64,000 nucleotides of DNA from Prorocentrum cordatum (Eukaryota; Sar; Dinophyceae; Prorocentrales; Prorocentraceae). Location of the stretch: the NCBI GenBank assembly GCA_963575745.1, contig CAUYUJ010017804.1, positions 634,839 through 698,838 on the forward strand, in the 5' to 3' direction. Under the pieces are notes generated by a model. That model had not been told where the DNA came from. It saw only the letters and a program-made list of their open reading frames with translations, and did not search any database. The translations under genes and the position numbers were made by a program. Position 1 is the first letter of the stretch. Every line of letters begins with the position of its first letter. This document shows positions 54,077 through 64,000 of this stretch, piece by piece.

Positions 54077-54859
54077 GGTTCACGGGTTGATGAGATTCTG
54101 TCCCGTGGGCCCGCGCCCCTCTTCGAAGTGCCTTGCCTGCGCCGAATCGGGCAGAACGAATCTGGCAATGCGCTCCGCGGTCGACAGCTGAATGCCCCGA
54201 CGGACCATGAAATCAATCCGGCTCCCGCCCTTCTTGATGGCACAGTCAACCATCACTGCGTTCTGGGCCTCTCTATTTGTCTCCTGGGCGCTCCACGTTG
54301 AGCAGCGAACTCTAAATGTTCGATCAGCTGGGAGAGGCAGTCGTTCGAATCCAGAGCTTCTGATCGCCTAAAACTTTGACTGGAACTCGACGGGGTAAGT
54401 TTCTAGAACACGTCTTCCTTGCACCTCAGGTCGGAAGGCTGCCCTTGCTCTCCATGAAATAATGCTGGAGGTATAAAATTTTCTTTCATTCCAAGGCATG
54501 GTGGTGGAGCCGTAAAATCCTTGTTCGGTGGAGGGTCACGTCCCTTCGCCGCGCCCTCACTCTTCGAGGGCCACCACGATTCATTCCACTTCCAAGCTCC
54601 CCAATTCCATCCAGGCTGGATCCCCACCAATGTGGAGTCCCTTGGACCTCGCGCCGGCTGCGGCGTCCTCCTGGGGTCCTTCGGCGGTCACCGCTGACGT
54701 CGTCCTCGGCGGAATGGAGGCTGTTCCCACGGGTCGGTGCCGCCGAACTGTTTGTTGGCGGGGTCTCGGCGACCCCAATGAGCACCTGGCGGCCTCGCAG
54801 ACTGCGCGTCGCCTGCGGCGTCCTGCGAGCCGTGCCCGTTGACACCCTCCTGCCCCCTT

Positions 54860-55355
54860 GAGGCCTCGTCCACGATCGGGCTACCGTTGTCGGCTGTCAT
54901 GGGGGTTTTACACGCTCGAGGAAGCCCGAGCTCAACAACAGTCCTTGTGCACGCCAGTGCCCCGCAACCCTGATCTGCTGTAGAGACCATGTATGCCACA
55001 TAAAGCACACAAAGGACGAGGGGTGAGGAGGTTAAACAAAACAAAACGGCCCCCAGGAAACCCCAAAACAGCCTCCGCGAGGCCCCCGAGAGGCTTCCCA
55101 AGATATCCAAACGAACATCCAAAACGCCTGCAACCCACAATCTGGGTACGGTGGCAGGATGGGCCGAAGGCAACTAGATCCGCCGCCCCCCGTGGTCTTG
55201 CCACAGGGGTGCACGGCGTGCTGGATGTTTCAGGTTTTGGTTTTGGTTCTTTTTCTAAAAGAACTCCCCAGTGGGCTTCGGCCCGTCCCGCCGGCCACCC
55301 GTAATTTTCCCCAAATCCGTCTGTCAATGCCTTTGTTGCCCCAACTTGGCCCAAG
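54860..55355. repeat. Decamer-related repeat margin
   Basis: Scattered CCCCAAAACAG and GCCCCCGAGAGGC words leading into the CAAGATGGCC array. Confidence 0.4.
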
Positions 55356-56350
55356 ATGGCCTCCAAGACGGCCAAGATGGCCCAAGATGGCCTCCAAGAT
55401 GCTTCCAAGACGGCCAAGATGGCCTCCAGGACGGGTACGATGGCTCCAAGATGCACCCAAGACGGCCCAAGATGGCCTCAAGATGGTCTAAGACGGCCCA
55501 AAAGGCCCGCAAAAGGCCTCCAAGACGGCCCAAGAGCCCTCCAAGACGCCCTCCAGGAAGGCCCGAATAGGTTAAAATCATTGATTTTCCTTAGGTTTTT
55601 CAAGGATTTTGGCATGTTCTTCTTTTCAGCTCTCCGACGGCCCAAGACGGCCCAAGAGGTCCCCAACATCGCCCCAACAGCACCCAAGAGGCCTCCAAGA
55701 TGGCCCCATGACGGCCCAAGAGGCCCCCAAGAAGGCCCCAAGAGGGCCTCAAGACGGCCCAAGAGGCCTCCAAGACGCCCAAGATGGCCTCCAAGACGGC
55801 CAAGATGGCCCAAGATGGCCTCCAAGATGCCTCCAAGACGGCCAAGATGGCCTCCAAGACGGGTAAGATGGCTCCAAGATGCACCCAAGACGGTCCAAGA
55901 TGGCCTCAAGATGGTCTAAGACGGCCCAAAAGGCCCGCAAAAGGCCTCCAAGACGGCCCAAGAGCCCTCCAAGACGCCCTCCAGGAAGGCCCGAATAGGT
56001 TAAAATCATTGATTTTCCTTAGGTTTTTGAAGGATTTTGGCATGTTCTTCTTTTCAGCTCTCCGACGGCCCCAGACGGCCCATGAGGTCCCCAACATCGC
56101 CCCAACAGCACCCAAGAGGCCTCCAAGATGGCCCCATGACGGCCCAAGAGGCCCCCAAGAAGGCCCCAAGAGGGCCTCAAGACGGCCCAAGAGGCCTCCA
56201 AGACGCCCAAGATGGCCTCCAAGACGGCCAAGATGGCCCAAGATGGCCTCCAAGATGGCCTCCAAGACGGGTAAGATGGCTCCAAGATGCACCCAAGACG
56301 GCCCAAGATGGCCTATGGTCTAAGACGGCCCAAAAGGCCCGCAAAAGGCC
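55356..56350. repeat. 428-bp tandem duplication (about 2.3 copies) within a CAAGATGGCC minisatellite
   Basis: GGCCTCCAAGACGGCCAAGA recurs at about 55364, 55792 and 56215. Each full unit has about 200 bp of CCAAGANGGCC decamers, an AT-rich spacer (ATCATTGATTTTCCTTAGG, then GGCATGTTCTTCTTTTCAG) and more decamers. Copies differ at few positions. Confidence 0.92.
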
Positions 56351-56844
56351 TCCAAGAACGCCCCTAGACGGCACAAGAAAGCCCCAAAACGGCCCCAAAG
56401 ACAGCCCCAAGACGGCCCGGCAGATCTCCCAAACGCCCACGCTGGCGTCCACTACGGCCACGATAAACCCAAGTGAGGCCACAGAGAGGCCCCCAACCCA
56501 GCCCAGACGGCGTCAGGCAGAACAGGAAGGCCGCAAGGCATCCAAAGAGGCCCCCAAGATGCTTCCAAGACCGCACATGTGGCCCAATATAAACCCAGAG
56601 TAGCCAAAAAGGCACTCAAGAGACCTCCTCCTCCATTCCCCCCCTTCCTATCTCTCCTCTCCTCCCCGTCCTCCCCCACGTGTTCCCCGAAGGCTGTAAA
56701 GACCGATTCGGGGAACATATGGCCCAATAACTTGGCAGACCTCTGGCCACAGCAGTCGGCCGCATCGGCGCTTCCGAAAGGGCAGGGGGCGGCGGTGATT
56801 CGCCGTAGGCGTCTTCGATACGCTACTCCACATTTGCTCTACTG

Positions 56845-57115
56845 TGCTCGTCGTCGTCGTCGTCATCGTCGTCGTTTTCGTCGTATTCGTCGTATTCGTC
56901 GTCGGCCGTCGTCGGCGGCGGCGGCGTCGGCGTCGTCGTCATCATCGTCGTCGTCGTCGGCGGCGCTGTCGTGGGCGCGGGCATTGGCGTCGTCGTGCGT
57001 CGTGCGTCGTGTCGTCGTCGTTCGTCCTGCGTCGTGTCGTCGTCGTCGTCGTTGTCCTTTCTGTCGTCGCCGTCCGCGTCGCTTGCTGGCGGCGGCGTCG
57101 CCGCCGTTGACAGGG
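56845..57115. repeat. (CGT)n/(GTC)n low-complexity region
   Basis: GTCGTCGTC-rich with GCG interruptions; open in many frames. Confidence 0.88.
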
Positions 57116-58620
57116 GGGTTCTGGACCACCGAATAATATTTCCACTGCCACAGGGGGGGGACCTCGTCCCAACCAAGGGCGGCAGACACCGCTCGTTCAG
57201 ACATCATCATGCAAACGATATCTTCGACGTCGCACGTGCTAGTTCAGAAGGGGCGTCGGCAAGAAACACGCACCCACGAACAACTATTTAATACACATCG
57301 CTTGACTTGTCGGTGCCACTTATCGCAGTAACTCGTCTACGAGTCGTCTCTGAATGGGCTGGTAAGGATACGTGAAACACCACGCAAACCCTATGTTTGC
57401 CCATGCGCCGAAGCGCACCGAACGTATAGTAAAGAGGGGACGCACTGAACATATGGTGCAAACGCTGTGGTATATACTAGACGGGGGGCATCCCAGCGCC
57501 GTAGTCTTTGAATGCGCGTCTTGGTGCGAGCATCTTTGACCTTGCGCCAAGATGGATGCAGCAACGGGTGGCGAAACAACAACATGAGGAGAGGGGAAGC
57601 AAGGACACCGTGGAGTGGGACGGGGGGCAAAGGGGTGTGACAGGATGCAAACAGGAGGTGCAATGGGGGGCAGAAGGTGTGACAGTATGGAAACACGGAG
57701 GGCAGGACGAAAGCGCTCCCCCGCGAGGGACATGCTCGCCTCTCTGCGGGGCGTGCCCTGGTCGAACTGAGAGCGGCATCGTTTGCCGCCGAAGGAAAAG
57801 GGCCTAAGGAGGGGGGCGCCGCTGCGCGGCGTGAGCCAAACTCGGGGGCGTGCGAACAGCCCGACTTCGGATCCGCCATTCTCTGGGCGATTTCACATCG
57901 GGCGGGCATGTTTGCCCGAAGGGGAGGGGGGGCAACGAGACCTTCCCGAAAAACATCCCTCTTTTGCTTCCCCCCCCCCTCTCCCCCCCCCTCCCCTCTG
58001 CCAGCACCTGCTCCCCGCCGATCTCTTTTCCTACTCCCGCTCCCGCCCCCCACTCCCCCCACGCTCACGCATCCTTCTCTCCCTCTTTCCCTCTCCCTGG
58101 CCCCATCCATCCCATCTCCCCCCCCCCCTCTTCCTCCCTCACCGCCCCCCATTCCCTCTCGGTTTCCCCGCCTCGCGCAATCATTCCCGTTCCAGCCCCT
58201 TTCCCCTCACAGTTCCTCCCTTCTCCGCCCCCCCCTCCATCTCCCCTCCCTCCCTCCCTCCTCCCTGACATTGCCGCTACCCGTAGCTCCTCGCCACCTG
58301 CCCGTTGTATCCCCCCCCACATCCCTCCCTCCCCCCAATCCCACCTTCCGCCTCCTTTTCCCTGCTTCCGCTCCTGCATCCCCTGCGTACCGCCTCGCCC
58401 AATATTATACCTCGCGATTCTGTGATGCATTGCATTGTTGTGACAATGCATGTGTAGCTTGATTCCTGATAATTCTGCCCAGGGCGTTTTCGATAGTGTT
58501 TTCTGCTCGGCGTCTTGGGAATGTTTTTTTTCGAGTTTCCAGGCCCCAACAAAGAATGACAACGCTGAAATTACTCCGACGGTACGACCCCGCATGATAA
58601 TCTGTGTAAATTGCCTTTAA
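57116..58620. other. CT-rich sequence without recognised gene
   Basis: Long pyrimidine-rich stretch (57970-58390) with C-runs; ORFs are Pro/Ser compositional. Confidence 0.45.
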
Positions 58621-58674
58621 ATGTCCCCCCGTCGCCCTAGCAGACATCCTCCTCTCGCCCAGACCTCGGCTCTC

Positions 58675-58875
58675 TCCTCCTCCTCCTCCTCCTCCTCCTC
58701 CCCCTCCTCCTCCTCCTCCTCGGCCTCCTTCTCCTCCTCCTTTTCCTCCTCCTCCTCCTCCCTCTCCTCCCTCTCCTCCTCCTCTTCCTCCTCCTCCTCC
58801 TCCTCCTCCTGCTATCTATCCCCGTCCTCCCCCTCCTCCTCCTCCTCTTCCTCCTCCTCCTCCTTCTCCAGCTCG
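58675..58875. repeat. (TCC)n microsatellite
   Basis: CTC/TCC run with TTC interruptions. Confidence 0.94.
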
Positions 58876-59183
58876 TCCCCATCGTCGGCCCCCCATCAAC
58901 CCCTTCCCCCCTCCTCATCCTCCTCCTGTCACTTCTCCATGCGCACCTCCCCTTCCCCCTGGCCGGGGCGACCAAGTCGATTTTCCTCGGCGCCGTCGCC
59001 GCCTCGGCCAACGCGCGCGCGTTCGCCAACGGCTAGATAGCGGAGCCTTTGGGCCAGCCCCGCGGGCCACGCCTATGGGGCAACCCCGCGGGCCGCTGCG
59101 GCGCGAGGCCGGGCCGCCGGGGCGACCCCGCGAGCCACGCCGTTGAGACAGCCCCGCGGGCCTCTAGCTGCGCGCCGCGGCGC

Positions 59184-60173
59184 TCAGGCGGGAGGCAGCG
59201 CGAAGCCGAGCTCCGCGGCGAGCTGCTCGGCCTCATCCCTGGAGGTCTTCGCTTCCTCATCGAACTTCTTGAGCGCCTCCCGCCGGAGCACCGGCGGCCC
59301 GCGCTCCAGAAACTCGCGCGAGGGCGGCCGCAGGACCAGCATGTTCCGCACGCGCGCGGCGCGGGAGAACATGACGTGGAGGTGCGCCCACCGCTGCTCG
59401 TCAGACATGCCCCTGCGGCCAACGTCCTCGCCCCTCGCGCAGTCGATGGCGACGCCCTTGCGCGGCGCCTGGCCCTGCGACAGCGCGGGGGTCAAGAAGG
59501 GCGCGTGCGTCGGGGTGAACCCCGAGCGGCGCGCAGCGTGCGTCCCCGAGCTCTGCCACGTGAGCTCCTGCTCGCTGGGCCTGAACACGAGCACGTTTCT
59601 CGCCCGCGCCTCGGCCTCGCCGTCGTCGTCGGTGACATTGGCGCCCTGTCGCAGCAGCTCGGCGGCCCCCTGGTAGATCGGGGACTCTTTGAAACCGCGG
59701 ACCTGCAGCCAGATTCCCTGCGGTAGGTAGCAGAGGCGAAAGAGCTGGCCAGCCGAGCACTCCTCCTAGTCGCGCTCGTCGTCTGCGTGAAACTCGAAGG
59801 ACGCGATGGTGGCGCGTTGCCCCTGCACGGGCCCCAACTTATTCTTCTTCTTCTCCTTCAACTCCTCCTGCGCGGCCGTGATCCGAACCTCCATGCCGAC
59901 GCGTGCCGGTAAAACGCCATGGATGGCCCCCGTCTTGTGCATGTTCGGGACATTCAGGAAGCGCCGGCCCGCGTCTGGGTTGCCTTGCATCGTGCCGCAC
60001 TCGTCCGCGGCCCGCAGGAAAACGAGGGGCACGCCCAGACGCCGCGCGTCGCGACGAGCGCGCGTGTTCATCCACCTTGCGAGCGTCGCCCAATAGATGC
60101 CCATGCCGTAGCCGAGCAGAAAATTCTCGCGCTGGTGCCGAAGGCCCAGGAGGCCTCGGCTGTCCGAGGCCAA
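59184..60173 (-). pseudogene. PIF1-like DNA helicase C-terminal remnant, in-frame stop
   Basis: One minus frame carries two consecutive parts. Upstream part (60173-59766): FLLGYGMGIYWATLARWMNT, VPLVFLRAADECG, RRFLNVPNMHKTGAIHGVLP, ARVGMEVRITAAQEELKE, then IASFEFHADDERD and a TAG. The same frame continues: GQLFRLCYLPQGIWLQVRGF, APFLTPALSQGQAPRKGVAI, RWAHLHVMFSRAARVRNMLV, LRPPSREFLERGPPVL, ending LGFALPPA. The P-N-KTG-LPGVLP-like, QGQ-GV-ID and H-VM-SRA elements correspond to the C-terminal half of PIF1-family helicases, including those carried by Helitron-like or other dinoflagellate repeats. Walker motifs are absent, so the N-terminal half is missing. The T expected in SQGQT is replaced by A. 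Confidence 0.6.
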
Positions 60174-60214
60174 CGTCTTCTCCCATGCAACGCCCGCTTG
60201 AGACTCTCGCCGTA

Positions 60215-60500
60215 TTCAGGCCTGAGGAACTCAAATGTGACGACATCTACAGGTTCCGATGACCCTCTCGGATTAGCAACATGATCTGCGGGCCCCATAG
60301 GGAGGGGCCCCCGCCTGAGACTTCCTCGCAATTCACTCACAGACGAGTGTCCCCGCCTGATACTTCCTCCGCGTTCAGGCCTCAAGAGTCCAAAAGTGAC
60401 GACAATTACAAGTTTCCGATGACCCTCTCGGATTCGCAACATGATCGGCGGGCCCATAGGGAGGGGGCTCCCGCCGGAAACTTCCTCCATATTCAAGCTA
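60215..60500. repeat. About 159-bp tandem duplication
   Basis: CAGGCCTGAGGAACTCAAA and CAGGCCTCAAGAGTCCAAA begin two copies (about 60219 and 60378); both contain TTCCGATGACCCTCTCGGAT, GCAACATGATC and CCCATAGGGAGGGG. Confidence 0.85.
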
Positions 60501-60534
60501 GGGAGTAAGTGATGGCGAAGTGATGAGTGAGCGA

Positions 60535-60612
60535 GTGATGGTGATGAGTGAATGAGTGAGTGAGTGAGTGGGCGGGTGGGTGGGTGAGCGAGCGAGCGAG
60601 CGAGTGATGCTG
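60535..60612. repeat. GAGT/GGGT/GAGC tetranucleotide tract
   Basis: GAGTGAGT, GGGTGGGT and GAGCGAGC blocks in succession. Confidence 0.9.
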
Positions 60613-61230
60613 ACGATGATCAGCACTCGGCGGGCGGCAGTTGAGAGCGGCGGCAGCAGCGCGGCACGAGAGCTAAGTGGCAGGCTGGAAAGGGCCCCGA
60701 CCTTGTGCCAGCAGCCGTACTAACCTGGATGTAGTACACAGAGCTCTGAGCCTGCTCGACAAAGCTAAGACTCCAACCTCCGCCGAAACTAGCTGTCGAG
60801 CGCGGAGGGAGTTGAAAGAGGCAAAAATGAAATCGAACGCGATCGCAACCGAGCATAATCGAGATTTGGCAAGACGAGGGGTGGCAGCAACAAAAACCGC
60901 GCATACGTGCGATCCCCATCGCCCTAATCAGCAGGGGGACAAGGCAAGCAGTGAGCGAGAAAATGACGAATTACATTGCAACTCACATAGTGTTATACTG
61001 AATCACCTCCCACAGCTTGACAACCGAATCGACATACCTGTGCCCCCTGGCGATAACGACGAGAAGTGGGGCCACGCATTTACGAGGGCTTTGAGGGTAG
61101 CGACAACGCACGAGCCGGGCAGTTTCGAGGCGAGGACCTTGAGGCGCTCAGTAATTTCATCGGCTTGGTTCATGGTGGCTTGCTTGTTCCAATACTGTAG
61201 TCTCGGTAGCAACAAGCTCGAAGGCGAATA

Positions 61231-61275
61231 CTATACATATATATATATATACATGCATGTATGTATGTATGTATG

Positions 61276-61322
<47 letters not shown>
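61231..61322. repeat. (TA)n/(GTAT)n compound microsatellite
   Basis: ATATAT, then GTATGTAT, then a long ATAT run, inserted in the C-terminal part of the LINE. Confidence 0.95.
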
Positions 61323-61410
61323 GTAACTACCTCGGAAGAGATCTTGGCATGGAGTTCTGATTCAGAAGCCTGGGACACACCAACTTGGCCACGACGAATC
61401 TTTAACTGAT

Positions 61411-61773
61411 TCACAACCTGGATATAAAAAAAACAAAGTCCCGAGAAGAGGGCACCCACTTATAAGCCACTACCCAATCAATTCTAGCCAAGATCTCTTC
61501 AAACTGCTTCAGCCGCATCTGCAAGGCCTCGCTCCTGAGCCCAGCACGGCGCAACCCTGAGCGAGCAACGGCGCTAAATGGCCTCGGCTGGTGAGAGAGA
61601 CTGAACTCCTTCAGCTGACACATCATCTCGGGGCCAAAGGAGTGCCGCGGGCTGGCGATGAGCAGCTGGAGGCCTTCACGCTCCGCTTTCAGCACTTCAT
61701 CCGTCGCAGTGTGGCGCTGCGTTACAAAGCTCAGGACAGGCTGCGTAAATGGTTTATACGTCAGCATACTCAT
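61411..61773 (-). CDS. LINE post-RT region
   Basis: LSFVTQRHTATDEVLKAERE, LLIASPRHSFGPEMMCQLKE and SGLRRAGLRSEALQMRLKQF resemble the helical region after RT in dinoflagellate LINEs. It continues, after the TA microsatellite and frame changes, as KLPGSCVVATLKALVNAWPH (about 61130-61070). Confidence 0.55.
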   Translation of the reverse strand: MSMLTYKPFTQPVLSFVTQRHTATDEVLKAEREGLQLLIASPRHSFGPEMMCQLKEFSLSHQPRPFSAVARSGLRRAGLRSEALQMRLKQFEEILARIDWVVAYKWVPSSRDFVFFISRL

Positions 61774-61821
61774 ACTTAGGCCAGGCTGTAGCCCTCGAAT
61801 GCGCCGACAACGTTTCTGCAG

Positions 61822-62514
61822 TTATTGAATAGGCTTGGCCCAAGACAGAGCACGTGCATTCATGCCCATAAATATCCCGAGGTACTTCGCAGCCAGCGCG
61901 ATTTTGAAGCGCTCAGCCCGAGGCACATGGACATGCAACTTAACCAGAACCGCCGAACGGTCGAAGTCCCTGGGCCACACAATGTGCGTTTTCTCAGGGT
62001 GGATAACGAGGCCAGGGGCCCTGGATGCCAATGCAAGCTCGCGAAGAGCTTTCGGCAGTGCAGCGAAGATGTCATGTGCGACCACGCCCTGGTCATCAGC
62101 GAAGACCAGGATATCAGAGAGGTCGTGCTTCAAACAGTTCAGCACATATCTGTTGATGCAGTCTGCGGCGACGGCAAGAATGACACCTGACATAGGGCAG
62201 CCCTGTTTCACACCACTTGAAAGCTCAAAGCATTGGTCCTGGCAACCTCGGAACCGAACGCGAATCCGAATGCCGGCGCACAGGCTTCCGACAGCGTGGA
62301 CGTACCAGGGTGGAAACCGGGCTGCCTCAAGCGCTGCGAATATCCATTCATGAGAAATGCTCGGGAACGCGGCTTTCACGTCCAGGAATGCTGCTCCAGA
62401 GTCATGGCACCCATCAAGTACAGACCACATGAACAGCTGCGCGTCAAGGTGAAACGCGCTGTCCAACAACTGACGGCCTCTGGCGACGCAAGGCAAGACG
62501 CAATGATCTTGCAA
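61822..62514 (-). CDS. LINE reverse transcriptase, palm domain
   Basis: Motif A GAAFLDVKAAFPSISH, motif B LSSGVKQGCPMSGVILAV, motif C SDILVFADDQGVVAHD, then LVIHPEKTHIVWP, the KT-hVP-like motif D/E region. Upstream, in another frame (about 62640-62530), are LAAPLPKGDMGG and ARPLAVSNTDCKIIASCLA, the finger motifs. All catalytic Asp residues are present. The ORF ends WAKPIQ at 61822. Confidence 0.85.
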   Translation of the reverse strand: MQDHCVLPCVARGRQLLDSAFHLDAQLFMWSVLDGCHDSGAAFLDVKAAFPSISHEWIFAALEAARFPPWYVHAVGSLCAGIRIRVRFRGCQDQCFELSSGVKQGCPMSGVILAVAADCINRYVLNCLKHDLSDILVFADDQGVVAHDIFAALPKALRELALASRAPGLVIHPEKTHIVWPRDFDRSAVLVKLHVHVPRAERFKIALAAKYLGIFMGMNARALSWAKPIQ

Positions 62515-63414
62515 TCCGTGTTTGACACAGCAAGGGGCCGGGCAGCTTCAGGAACGCGAGTTTGTTGAAGTTGGCCCCCCATGTCACCCTTGGGCAGGGG
62601 CGCAGCAAGACTTTAGACAAACTCAACGGGGGCCGAATTCCCCTCGCAAACAAAAAGGTACATGTCGTAAAGCGCAAGCTGGGCAAGATCACCTCCATTC
62701 TGCCATGCGCTGCACGGGGCCCCATCTCCTCCTGGCGATGAATCACGGCAGCGCAAGGGCAGCTCAAGGAATGCCGCGAACGGGATCTGCCAATGGATAG
62801 CATCAGCGGCCTTCTGCGCATACCTGAGATATGGAGAAAAAACGCTCGTGTGCAACTGGTTGGCGCGCAGAAACCTCGCCCCAATACTTAGCTAGAATAC
62901 GTGCGCATACTTCGGAATCGCGATGTTGTGCGCCATATTGATCAGAATTTGTTTGTAGAGTGATACGTTTGTGCTTCGGGGCCCACGCAGCTGCAAGATC
63001 GCGAATTCGGGCAGTCCGCCCATCGCGAACACTGAAAGGGACGCGCTCCCGCTGCACCTCGGCTTTCATTTTCTCGTAGCGAGCGGTATAAAAGGAAGCA
63101 AGATGCCGGCGAAGCCCGCCCCTATCAATCCGCTTCCACGATTCAGCGGAGAAAAAATCTTCAACACCTGATGCGCAGCCTCCGCCCTCTGGACAAGACG
63201 AGTCTGGCCGTGTCGAACCCCGCGAACCAGCGCCAAACACCAACTAATTTTCTCCAGATCGGTCTCGGGCCCCAGGATCTCCTTCTTCCGCTGGGTCTTC
63301 TTGGAAACAGAAAACATCGATGTTTTGACCTCCGCCAGACGGGCCGGCGGGCGCGAGAAAGCCCCACTTCTCGCAGCTCAGCCCCCAGCCACGTGGCAAC
63401 CCGAGGCGACTGGC

Positions 63415-63943
63415 TCACCCGCGATGGTATTCTGGGAGCAGCTCTAACTCCTGGATGCCGCAACGCACAGAATACTGGGGCATGATCGCTCGGCAGGTTC
63501 CCGTCGAACGCGCAGCGCCGACACCTGCCAGCGGACATAAGTCGAGGAGCTCCTCGGCAGACAGGGGGCAATATTTCTCATCGAGCCTAGCCACAGAGTC
63601 AATTCGCCCCTGACAGTAGGTCCTATGAGTCGGATCAGTTTGGGACAGTTCGGTGTATCCAGGAAATTGTTCAGCAAAAAAACCGAGCCTGTCCAGGGTG
63701 GTTTTTAACAGTCTTGCCATCGGGCCTCTGCCGGACCTCACCAACTTCCGCAAAGTTGAAACCGCCCAAGATAAAACTCGCACGCTGAGAAAGAGGAAGA
63801 AGACAACGGTTCAGATGTTGTAGGGAAGCCTCCATGTGCGAGAAGGGGATAGTAGGATCGAGGTGAACACTTGCAACTGCCATAGCCTGCCCCTGCTTTC
63901 GCAGGTGCACAATCGCGAGCCTGCCAGGAATCACGTCCTCCAA
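63415..63943 (-). CDS. LINE EEP endonuclease fragments
   Basis: MAVASVHLDPTIPFSHMEAS and RASFILGGFNFAEVGEV (63943-63671), then TYCQGRIDSVARLDEKY (63783-63415), then, in a third frame, GNLPSDHAPVFCAL (near 63490-63450). These correspond to the H-D, GDFN, RID and SDH motifs of EEP nucleases. The GDFN Asp reads Gly in this copy, so activity is probably lost. Confidence 0.6.
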
Positions 63944-64000
63944 CCAGATCTGCTCAAACTGGTTGCAGACCCCCTCGCGCGCGATCGTTAGACAGCCACT

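Larger units (their letters stand above)
52750..54850 (-). mobile_element. Copia-like LTR retrotransposon remnant (gag and protease)
   Basis: On the minus strand, from 54630 downward: a gag N-terminal part (GWNWGAWKWNESWWPSKSEG), a middle part in broken frames (KGGSRIDFMVRRGIQLSTAE, near 54180-54240), gag C-terminal part (53636-54076) and a retropepsin-like part (52756-53324). The order and motifs match copia-like polyproteins common in dinoflagellates. No integrase, RT or LTR was recognised in the window. Confidence 0.5.
61000..63943 (-). mobile_element. LINE retrotransposon, minus strand, 5' end beyond window
   Basis: Endonuclease (63943-63400), linker, RT (about 62640-61822), post-RT region (61773-61411) and a C-terminal part interrupted by a TA microsatellite (61459-61003), in that order. 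Frames change several times, so the copy is decayed. It may extend further right, where a spliced-leader relic would be expected if it is of the same kind as the LINE at 42720. Confidence 0.72.

Noticed and set aside
54330-54360. tRNA T-loop-like GTTCGAATCC
   Set aside because: It lies within copia-like gag coding sequence and no cloverleaf could be built around it; no tRNA or rRNA gene was recognised in the window.
8954-61322. CRISPR-like direct repeats among the tandem arrays
   Set aside because: The arrays lack constant repeats separated by unique spacers of uniform length, and the organism is a eukaryote.

Overview
This is GC-rich, retroelement-dominated nuclear DNA from a dinoflagellate. 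The decisive evidence is an exact copy of the 22-nt dinoflagellate trans-spliced leader (DinoSL) at 42721-42742, fused to the 5' end of a non-LTR retrotransposon. Other features fit: gag/pol-like, LINE and copia-like fragments of kinds common in dinoflagellates, an intronless eukaryotic fucosyltransferase, PIF1-helicase remnants, dense microsatellites, and no operons or prokaryotic signals. The base composition would suit a Prorocentrum-like genome, but the species cannot be decided from this window.

Layout. 1-8690: minus-strand retroelement reading frame that runs off the left edge. It has a proline-rich N-terminal part, a gag-like segment in a shifted frame, reverse transcriptase and RNase H, then a J-domain-like segment and a long disordered RS/Pro-rich tail. 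8954-12170 and 16141-24116: mosaic of repeat blocks (A, B, C), a 141-154 bp array, GGAGGCCCCA-type decamer tracts and a hAT-like MITE with a perfect 8-bp target duplication, carried twice inside block B. 18285-19100: 90-bp tandem repeat. 19793-21214: FUT8/GT23-like fucosyltransferase, the best candidate host gene. 24100-37700: mostly simple repeats, minisatellites and an ~81-bp satellite present in both orientations. 37686-42000: broken minus-strand ORF and a decayed LINE. 42720-49022: nearly complete plus-strand LINE bounded by a 15-bp target-site duplication, with DinoSL at its exact 5' end. 51600-54850: minus-strand copia-like gag and retropepsin remnant. 55356-56350: 428-bp tandem duplication within a decamer minisatellite. 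59184-60173: PIF1-like helicase remnant with an in-frame stop. 61000-64000: another minus-strand LINE running off the right edge.

Functionally, nearly all recognisable coding capacity belongs to retroelements at different stages of decay. The spliced leader plus target duplication at 42.7-49.0 kb shows the route: LINE mRNA was trans-spliced, reverse-transcribed to its very 5' end and reinserted.
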